Positions 58,451 to 64,000 of a stretch of DNA of 64,000 bases are shown in pieces. The position numbers were made by a program, and so were the translations under genes. Each line of letters opens with the position of its first letter. Within the stretch, counting starts at the first letter, position 1. The DNA comes from Agromyces rhizosphaerae (GTDB taxonomy: Bacteria > Actinomycetota > Actinomycetes > Actinomycetales > Microbacteriaceae): positions 1,426,001 through 1,490,000 of the forward strand of contig NZ_BSDP01000001.1 in the NCBI RefSeq assembly GCF_027925245.1, in the 5' to 3' direction. The notes beneath the pieces were generated by a model. That model was not told the DNA's origin. It searched no databases and was given only the letters and a program-made list of their open reading frames with translations.

Positions 58451-61030
58451 ATGGCGGATCGGGTCGGCAGGGCGACGAGATACCGGATGCCCCCGCCCGA
58501 GACGGCCACCGACGCCGAGCTCTCCCGGCGCACCGAGTCCCGCTTCGGGTCGGCGTTCGGCCGCCTGCTGCGCTTCCTTGTGCGGGCGCCGCTCAGCGTC
58601 GCCCTCGCTGTGCTGCTCGCGGTGAACTGGCTGTTCCAGGGGCATCCGCTCGCCCCGCTCGACGAGGAGCTGCTCGAGCAGTTCGGCGCGGGCGTCGGGC
58701 CGACGCTCGAGGACGGCCGCTGGTGGACCGTCTTCACCGCCGCGGGCTTCGTCTCGGGTCCGGTCGAGGCGATCGTCTCGATCGTCGCCGCACTCCTGCT
58801 GCTCGGCACCGCCGAGCGCGTGATGGGCACCTGGCGCGCGCTCGTCGCCGGGCTCGTCACCGGCGCCGCGGGCTACGGCGTGGGCATCGGCATCGTGGCC
58901 ATGGGCGCGTGGGCCGGCGAGTGGTGGGCCCTGCTGTCGGCGACGGTGGTCACGGTCGATCCGCTCCCAGGCATCATCGGCGCGCTCATGGCGGCCAGCG
59001 CCTTCATGCCCCGGCTCTGGGCGACCCGCACGCGCGTCGCGGTGCTCACGGTGGTGCTCGTCTTCGTGCTCTACGACGGCGACCCGCAGCACCTGTACCG
59101 GCTCTTCGCCGCCCTCGCCGGCCTGCTGCTCGGCGCCGTGTTCCAGGGCAACCCGTCGACCCTCAGGCCCCGCCGTTCGTCGTTCCGCGAGGTGCGCGCG
59201 CTGCTCGCGACCGTCGTCGCCGCCGGCGCGCTCGGGCCGATCGTCGCGGTGCTCAACCCCGACGCGTTCACGCCGTTCTCGCTGCTCTCGGCGAACCTCG
59301 ACCCGGCGATCGACGCCGACCGCATCGGCGCGCGGTGCGATCGCTTCTCGTCGGCCGCCTGCGACGAGGCGATCATCGTCGCGAGCACGCAGGGCGTCGG
59401 GCCGTTCCTGCTCACCATGGTGCCGGTCGCGCTGCTGCTGATCGCCGCGTGGGGCATCCGCAAGGGGCGGCGCTTCGCGCTCTGGCTCGCGATCCTCATC
59501 AACATCTCGATCGCGCTCTCGGCGCTCATCGCCTTCGACGTCGCCGAGGCGGTGGCCGAGTTCCAGGCCGCCGACGTGGGCATCGGCGAGCTCATCGTCT
59601 GGGTGGTCGCGGCCCTGGCGCTGCCGGTCGCGATCGCGGTGCTGCTGTTCGCCCTGCGCCGCCGCGTCGCGCTGCCGAGCCCGCGCGGCGGCGTCGTGCA
59701 GTTCCTGACGGTCGTGCTGGTCACGGGCGCCGTGCTCTCGGCGCTCTACTTCATGCTCGGGCTGACCGCGCTGAGCGGCTTCGTGCCCGACGCGACCATC
59801 GGCGACCTCACGGTCGACACGATCAAGCGCTTCCTGCCGCCGCACATCGTGGCGACGATCGACCCGCTGATGCTGCCGTCGGGCACGCTCGCGTTCATCG
59901 CCCACCAGTGGGTCGGCGTGCTGTTCTGGGCGGTGTTCGCGGTGGCATCCGTCGCCCTGCTCCGCCGCACCGACTCGCGCGGTTCGCTCACCGACCAGCG
60001 CCTCATGCGCACGCTGCTCGAGCGGCACGGCGGCGGCACGCTCGGCTACCTCGGCACCTGGCGGGGCACGTCGTACTGGTTCGCCGACGACCTCGACGCG
60101 GGCGTCTCGTTCCGCCTCGAGAACGGGGTCGCCCTCGCGATCTCCGACCCGGTGTGCGCGCCCGAGCGGCTCGACGAGGTCGTCGCGGGCTTCGTCGCCT
60201 ACTGCGACGAGGCCGGGTGGACACCCGTGTTCTACAGCGCGCACGAGGCCACGCGCGCCGCGGCCGAGCGGCTCGGCTGGCACTCGATCTCGGTCGGCGA
60301 GGAGACGCGCATCGACCCGACCGTCGTGGCGTTCCGCGGCAAGGCGTGGGCGAAGGTGCGGCAGCCGCTGAACCGCGGCATCCGCGAGGGCCTCACCACG
60401 GTGTGGAGCTCGTGGCGCGACCTGCCGCTGCCGGTGCAGGGACGCGTCGCCGCGATCTCCGAGCAGTGGGTCGCCGAGAAGGCGCTTCCCGAGATGGGCT
60501 TCACGCTCAGCGGCGTCGACGAGCTGCGCGACCCGAGCGTGCGGCTCATGCTCGCGGTCGACGCGCAGGAGCACGTGCACGGCGTGACGAGCTGGCTGCC
60601 CGTGCACGGCGACGGCCGCCTCGTCGGCTGGACGATCGACTTCATGCGCCGCGCCGACGACGCCATGCCCGGCGTCATGGAGTACCTCATCGCGTCGGCG
60701 ACGCTGCACATGAAGGAGGAGTCCCTCACGGTGCTGAGCCTCTCGGGCGCCCCGCTCGCGACCAAGCCGGTCGCCGACGGCGAGACCCCGCCCGAACCGA
60801 CCGCGATCGACCAGGTGCTCGCGTTCCTCGCCCGCACGCTCGAGCCGGCCTACGGGTTCGCCTCGCTGTTCCGCTTCAAGGCGAAGTTCAACCCGCAGTA
60901 CGAGACGCTCTGGCTGTCGTACGCGGACCCGGCGTCCCTGCCGGCGATCGCGGTCGCGCTGTCGCGGGCCTACCTGCCGCGCGTGACCCGGAAGCAGGCG
61001 GTCGCGCTCACGCGCGCGGTGGCGCGATGA
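58451..61030 (+). CDS. MprF-like protein with DUF2156 domain
   Basis: An 859-residue membrane protein. The N-terminal about 560 residues contain roughly ten to twelve membrane helices; the first part resembles a rhomboid-like bundle (GDGRWWTVFTA-like text: EDGRWWTVFTAAGFVSG). The C-terminal 300 residues match DUF2156 (phosphatidylglycerol lysyltransferase catalytic domain of MprF), with RLGWHSISVGEETRIDP, FRGKAWAKVRQPLNR and SLFRFKAKFNPQYE. MprF-like proteins add an aminoacyl group to phosphatidylglycerol and raise resistance to cationic peptides. ATG 58451 has a GGGAGGGGG site. The stop overlaps the Nudix start by four bases. Confidence 0.82.
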   Translation: MADRVGRATRYRMPPPETATDAELSRRTESRFGSAFGRLLRFLVRAPLSVALAVLLAVNWLFQGHPLAPLDEELLEQFGAGVGPTLEDGRWWTVFTAAGFVSGPVEAIVSIVAALLLLGTAERVMGTWRALVAGLVTGAAGYGVGIGIVAMGAWAGEWWALLSATVVTVDPLPGIIGALMAASAFMPRLWATRTRVAVLTVVLVFVLYDGDPQHLYRLFAALAGLLLGAVFQGNPSTLRPRRSSFREVRALLATVVAAGALGPIVAVLNPDAFTPFSLLSANLDPAIDADRIGARCDRFSSAACDEAIIVASTQGVGPFLLTMVPVALLLIAAWGIRKGRRFALWLAILINISIALSALIAFDVAEAVAEFQAADVGIGELIVWVVAALALPVAIAVLLFALRRRVALPSPRGGVVQFLTVVLVTGAVLSALYFMLGLTALSGFVPDATIGDLTVDTIKRFLPPHIVATIDPLMLPSGTLAFIAHQWVGVLFWAVFAVASVALLRRTDSRGSLTDQRLMRTLLERHGGGTLGYLGTWRGTSYWFADDLDAGVSFRLENGVALAISDPVCAPERLDEVVAGFVAYCDEAGWTPVFYSAHEATRAAAERLGWHSISVGEETRIDPTVVAFRGKAWAKVRQPLNRGIREGLTTVWSSWRDLPLPVQGRVAAISEQWVAEKALPEMGFTLSGVDELRDPSVRLMLAVDAQEHVHGVTSWLPVHGDGRLVGWTIDFMRRADDAMPGVMEYLIASATLHMKEESLTVLSLSGAPLATKPVADGETPPEPTAIDQVLAFLARTLEPAYGFASLFRFKAKFNPQYETLWLSYADPASLPAIAVALSRAYLPRVTRKQAVALTRAVAR

Positions 61031-61455
61031 GCAGGCCAGCCCCAGGCGCCGCAGCCCACCCCGACATCCCCGTCGCCGCGATCGCCCTGATGCGCGACCG
61101 GCGGGTGCTCATGGTGACCGCGCGCGGCCGCGACGTGTGGTTCATGCCGGGCGGCAAGGTCGACCCGGGCGAGAGCGGGGCGGATGCAGCCGCGCGCGAG
61201 GCGCGCGAGGAGGTCTCGCTCGACCTCGACCCCGCACGCCTCGACGAGCTCTTCGAGGTCGCGACCCAGGCGCACGGCGAGCCCGACGGGCGGCTCGTGC
61301 GCATGCGGGTCTTCCAGGCGGTGACGGATGCCGCGCCGCATCCGTCCGCCGAGATCGACGCCGTGCACTGGGCGTCGACCGCCGACGCGGGGCGCTGCCC
61401 GCCCGCGGGCGCGGAGGTGCTGCGGCTGCTCGGGGCGGCGGGGCTGATCGACTGA
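61027..61455 (+). CDS. Nudix hydrolase
   Basis: A 142-residue Nudix enzyme. The box reads GGKVDPGESGADAAAREARE then EVSLDL; the family GX5EX7REUXEEXGU is matched except that the last glycine is a serine. A start ATG at 61027 overlaps the stop of the MprF-like gene (ATGA), so the two are co-translated. The substrate (an (d)NTP, coenzyme or sugar nucleotide) cannot be told from sequence. Confidence 0.9.
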   Translation: MSRPAPGAAAHPDIPVAAIALMRDRRVLMVTARGRDVWFMPGGKVDPGESGADAAAREAREEVSLDLDPARLDELFEVATQAHGEPDGRLVRMRVFQAVTDAAPHPSAEIDAVHWASTADAGRCPPAGAEVLRLLGAAGLID

Positions 61456-61522
61456 CATCACGCCCGTGGCATCCGCTCGGGTAGCCTGTGCGGAACGTGG
61501 CGGGACCGGCGGGAGGGGTGGC

Positions 61523-62083
61523 GTGGCTGCATCCGATGCCGACGACCTCACGCGCCCGTGGGGCGCGCTGCATCCCGAGCGCTTCCTGCGGCCGGGCCGC
61601 GCCGACGCGATCACGCTGCTCGTGCTGCGCTGCCTCAAGGTGAGCTTCATCACGCTGCTGTTCGCCGGCGCGTCGCTCGCGTTCGTCACGGGCACACTCA
61701 CCGAGGAGGCGATCCTCCAGCTCACGAGCCCGGGCCAGTTCATCCGCGCCGCGCTCTCGCCGCTGATCGGCATCGTCGCGGCGATCGTGATCCGCTTCGC
61801 AGTCGGGTGGGTGGCGCTGATCGTCGCGCTGCCGCTCAGCGGGCGGGCGTGGACGCGCGGCACGTCGGCCGAGTCGCGCTGGCGCCGGTTCCGCGACGTG
61901 ATCGACGTGACGAGCGCGTACCGGGCGATCCGCTGGACCTGGGCGGTGCGCGGTGCGGCCGTGGCGCGGGCCGGGCGCACGGGTCGGGTGATCGCCGTGT
62001 GCGAGACGGTCATCCGCGTCGCGAACTGGCTGTCGCCGTTCGCGTTCATCTTCGTCGTCTACCTCGCGGGGACGAGCCGATGA
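61523..62083 (+). CDS. Small membrane protein, unknown function
   Basis: A 186-residue protein with three or four hydrophobic segments (CLKVSFITLLFAGASLAFV, then LSPLIGIVAAIVIRFAVGWV and a C-terminal WLSPFAFIFVVYLAG). GTG 61523 follows GGGAGGGG. Its stop overlaps the ATG of the alpha/beta hydrolase (ATGA), so it is part of the same unit. It resembles no family I can name. Confidence 0.7.
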   Translation: MAASDADDLTRPWGALHPERFLRPGRADAITLLVLRCLKVSFITLLFAGASLAFVTGTLTEEAILQLTSPGQFIRAALSPLIGIVAAIVIRFAVGWVALIVALPLSGRAWTRGTSAESRWRRFRDVIDVTSAYRAIRWTWAVRGAAVARAGRTGRVIAVCETVIRVANWLSPFAFIFVVYLAGTSR

Positions 62084-62907
62084 TCGGGCCGGAGGCCGGG
62101 AGGCGGCTGTCGCCACTCGCGAAGTGGTGGTGGTGGTCGCTCGACTACGTCTACGCGGGCTGGCGGCAGGCCGCGCTGCTCTGGGACGGACGGCGTGCGC
62201 CGCGCCGGTGGCTGCGCGGCGACCCGGCACTTCCGGAGGTGGTGCTGCTGCCCGGCATCTACGAGCACTGGTCGTTCGTGCGCCCCATGGGCGACGCGCT
62301 CAACCGGGCCGGGCACCGCGTGCTGGCGGTGCACGGCATGGGCGCGAACCGCGCCGACATCGCCGAGACGTCGGCCAGACTCGCCCGGGCGCTCGGGCGT
62401 CGGCGCACGCCCGACGCCGGTCGCGTGATCGTCGGCCACAGCAAGGGCGGGCTGATCGGCAAGCACCTGCTGGTGCACGACCTCGCGGCGGCGGGGCGCT
62501 CGGGTGCGGGGCGCTCGGGTGCGGGGCGCTCTGGTGCGGGGCGAGCGGATGCCCCGGGCGACCGCGGCCCCCTCGGCATCATCGGCGTCGTCGGCATCGC
62601 CACCCCGTTCGGCGGGTCGACGCGCGCCTGGCTGCTCCAGCAGGACCCGAGCATCAGGGCGCTGCGGCCCGACGACCCGGTGATCGCCGCGCTGCGCAGC
62701 GCCGCATCCGTCAACGCCCACATCGCGTCGATCCACCCGGTGTGGGATCCGCACGTGCCCAACGGCAGCGTGCTCGCCGGCGCGCACAACGTCGAGGTGC
62801 CGGTCGCGGGCCACTTCCTCGTCATGCGGGCGCCGGCCACGGTCGACGCCGTGCGCGATGCGATCGGCCGCCTCGCGGCATCCGCCGCCCCGTCTCGGAG
62901 TGGCTAG
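62080..62907 (+). CDS. Alpha/beta hydrolase with tandem repeat insert
   Basis: A 275-residue alpha/beta hydrolase. The oxyanion and lid entry is LLPGIYEHWSFVRPMGDAL, and the nucleophile elbow is VIVGHSKGGLIG (G-x-S-x-G). Right after it, three copies of a 15-base repeat insert the sequence GRSGAGRSGAGRSGAG (residues about 138–153). A histidine in VAGHFLVMRAP is the expected catalytic base. Substrate unknown. It ends by overlapping the convergent beta-lactamase-like gene at the shared CTAG. Confidence 0.82.
   Translation: MIGPEAGRRLSPLAKWWWWSLDYVYAGWRQAALLWDGRRAPRRWLRGDPALPEVVLLPGIYEHWSFVRPMGDALNRAGHRVLAVHGMGANRADIAETSARLARALGRRRTPDAGRVIVGHSKGGLIGKHLLVHDLAAAGRSGAGRSGAGRSGAGRADAPGDRGPLGIIGVVGIATPFGGSTRAWLLQQDPSIRALRPDDPVIAALRSAASVNAHIASIHPVWDPHVPNGSVLAGAHNVEVPVAGHFLVMRAPATVDAVRDAIGRLAASAAPSRSG
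62491..62544 (+). repeat. 15-bp tandem repeat, about 3.5 copies, inside the hydrolase gene
   Basis: GCGGGGCGCTCGGGT is repeated at 62491–62505, 62506–62520 and (one change) 62521–62535, with a partial fourth. It keeps the reading frame and lengthens a surface loop by five residues per copy (GRSGA). Confidence 0.9.
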
Positions 62908-63809
62908 AAGACGTACTCGAGCAGGTCGAGGCCCGTCGCGCGCATGCCGTCGAGCACCGAGAGGCGCGCGGGCAGGCCGGTGTCGGCGAAGTACATCGAG
63001 ACCGAGTACGCGACGCCCGCGCGCGGGCCGCGCAGCACGCCGACCTCCGAGCGCACGCCGCGGTCGGTGCCGGTCTTGTTCATGAGCAGCAGGCCGTGGT
63101 CGGGCTCGCGGTGCGCGAGCGGGTCGAGGCCGAAGGCGGATGCCACGAGCGAGAGGTCCGAGTTCAGCGACAGCCAGCCGACGACCCGCCGCGACACCTC
63201 GGGCGTGACGATCTCGCCGCGGGCGAGCGCCGCGAACAGCCAGGTGAGCTCGCGGGTCGAGCCGATCGACAGCTGCGGCGCGTCGTCGGGGCCGCGGTGG
63301 TCGCGCACGAGGTCGAGCAGCGCGGTGCGGGTGAGGCCGAGCGACTCGGTGCGCGCGCGCACGGCCTCGAGGCCGATCTCGCGCAGCAGCACGTTCGTCG
63401 CGAGGTTGTCGCTGGTGGCACCGACCAGCGCGGCGAGGTCGGCGATGGGCAGCGACGGCGCCTGCAGGTGCTGCCAGATGCCCGAGTCGGCGACGGCGTC
63501 GAGCGGCTCGCGGTCGAGGATGCGGAAGCCGTCCATGCCCGGGCCCGCGAGCTGCGAGGCGACCTCGACCAGCAGCAGCACCTTGCCGATCGACGCCGTC
63601 GGCATGATGACGTCGTCGTCGACCGAGAACAGCACGCGCCCCGACGCGAGGTCGGTCGCCCGCGCCGACACCTGCACGCCCGCGAGCGACAGCTCCCCCA
63701 GGGCCGTGAAGCCCCGGGTGAAGTTGTCGTTCGGCTCGTCGGCGCGACGGCGACCCTGGCGGCGCTCGGCGCGCCGCGAACGGCGCTCCGACTCCTGCGA
63801 GGTCACCAC
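62904..63809 (-). CDS. Class A beta-lactamase-like serine hydrolase
   Basis: A 301-residue protein with the serine-beta-lactamase motifs S-x-x-K in PTASIGK (S73, K76), SDN (TSDNLATN, about residue 133) and KTG (NKTGTDRG, about residue 247). It has no clear signal peptide or omega-loop ExxLN; the N-terminus is basic and disordered, so it may be cytoplasmic or a D,D-peptidase-like hydrolase rather than a resistance enzyme. The start at GTG 63809 has weak support. It converges with the alpha/beta hydrolase; the stops share CTAG. Confidence 0.8.
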   Translation of the reverse strand: MVTSQESERRSRRAERRQGRRRADEPNDNFTRGFTALGELSLAGVQVSARATDLASGRVLFSVDDDVIMPTASIGKVLLLVEVASQLAGPGMDGFRILDREPLDAVADSGIWQHLQAPSLPIADLAALVGATSDNLATNVLLREIGLEAVRARTESLGLTRTALLDLVRDHRGPDDAPQLSIGSTRELTWLFAALARGEIVTPEVSRRVVGWLSLNSDLSLVASAFGLDPLAHREPDHGLLLMNKTGTDRGVRSEVGVLRGPRAGVAYSVSMYFADTGLPARLSVLDGMRATGLDLLEYVF

Positions 63810-63845
63810 GGGTGTTCGCTGCTCTCTGTTCGGTCGGCGCTCCCC

Positions 63846-63862
63846 CGCCGCGTCACGCGGCG
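63846..63862 (-). terminator. Hairpin downstream of the M13 peptidase gene
   Basis: CGCCGCG (63846–63852) and CGCGGCG (63856–63862) pair around TCA, 37 bases past the peptidase stop at 63899. The stretch 63810–63898 holds nothing else I can support. Confidence 0.55.
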
Positions 63863-63898
63863 CGCACGAGATGTTCGGTCAGGTGTGCGGGGTGCGGG

Positions 63899-64000
63899 TC
63901 ACCAGATGGAGACCCGCTCCGATGGGTCGAGCCAGGCCGCGTCGTCGGGCGTGACCCCGAACGTCTCGTAGTACTCGTCGATGTTGCGCACGATCTGGTT
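63899..64000 (-). CDS. M13 family metallopeptidase (PepO-like), C-terminal 33 residues
   Basis: Only the last 33 codons are visible; the gene's 5' part lies beyond the right edge. The sequence NQIVRNIDEYYETFGVTPDD followed by AAWLDPSERVSIW and stop matches the invariant C-terminus of M13 (neprilysin/PepO) zinc endopeptidases, which end in (P/A)ERVxIW. It is read away from the beta-lactamase-like gene, with a hairpin after it. Catalytic motifs are outside the window. Confidence 0.8.
   Translation of the reverse strand, partial: NQIVRNIDEYYETFGVTPDDAAWLDPSERVSIW

Noticed and set aside
1..64000. CRISPR arrays, tRNA genes, insertion sequences or prophage
   Set aside because: No repeat-spacer pattern, cloverleaf or transposase-like frame was found; the 15-bp repeat at 62491 is coding and CTATG repeats are too few.

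Overview
This is a high-GC (about 70% or more in most genes) actinobacterial chromosome segment. The heme genes, the very frequent 'gcatccg/ggatgc' words, GTG starts, leaderless promoters and the sugar-ABC/LacI gene style all point to Microbacteriaceae (Agromyces/Microbacterium-like). The genus is an inference. The window is dense with genes and carries two large sugar-catabolic regions, a small atypical island and housekeeping genes at both ends. I see no rRNA, tRNA, CRISPR array, transposase or prophage.

Layout. 1–7.8 kb: truncated hemE, a small membrane protein, leaderless hemA, a DUF998 membrane protein, an SDR oxidoreductase, a TauE/SafE permease and a MocR regulator. 7.9–13.9 kb: a minus-strand operon (amidohydrolase, class-III aminotransferase, 14-TM exporter), divergent from an AhpD-like gene preceded by two near-identical palindromic operators, then a MarR gene. 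13.9–31.9 kb: a pectin (rhamnogalacturonan-I) utilisation locus with GH106-like and GH35-like enzymes, a YetA/PcRGLX-type rhamnogalacturonan lyase, two paralogous LacI regulators, one sugar ABC importer (binding protein and two permeases, no ATPase), an AraC regulator and a 1082-residue DUF5107/TPR protein. The enzymes lack signal peptides, so oligosaccharides are probably imported and dismantled in the cytoplasm.

31.9–41 kb: an F420-type reductase plus CrtC/AttH-like pair, an ArsR regulator overlapping a GH13 enzyme, a GH3 glycosidase with an MFS transporter under a divergent TetR regulator, a GNAT acetyltransferase and a DUF3800-like protein. 41–51.8 kb: a fructan/sucrose operon transcribed leftwards: GH32, ABC binding protein, two permeases, LacI, GH32, Tat-exported GH32, PfkB fructokinase and a GGCT-like protein. 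Its promoter is bracketed by two CGGTTA-type LacI operators, with a third in front of the binding-protein gene.

51.8–64 kb: an ADC-like protein, a membrane-anchored AlbA_2 protein, a Cthe_2159-type lipoprotein preceded by three 11-bp-phased CTATG repeats, then a lower-GC island (about 55–57 kb) with a RipA-like membrane protein and a SEFIR-domain protein. That pair is the best candidate for an undescribed, possibly anti-phage, system. The end carries glyS, an MprF-like protein, a Nudix hydrolase, a membrane protein, an alpha/beta hydrolase, a class-A beta-lactamase-like protein and the 3' end of an M13 peptidase gene.

At least seven genes share one start architecture: a TAnnnT -10 hexamer, exactly six bases, then ATG or GTG. 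This implies leaderless mRNAs and fixes those starts.
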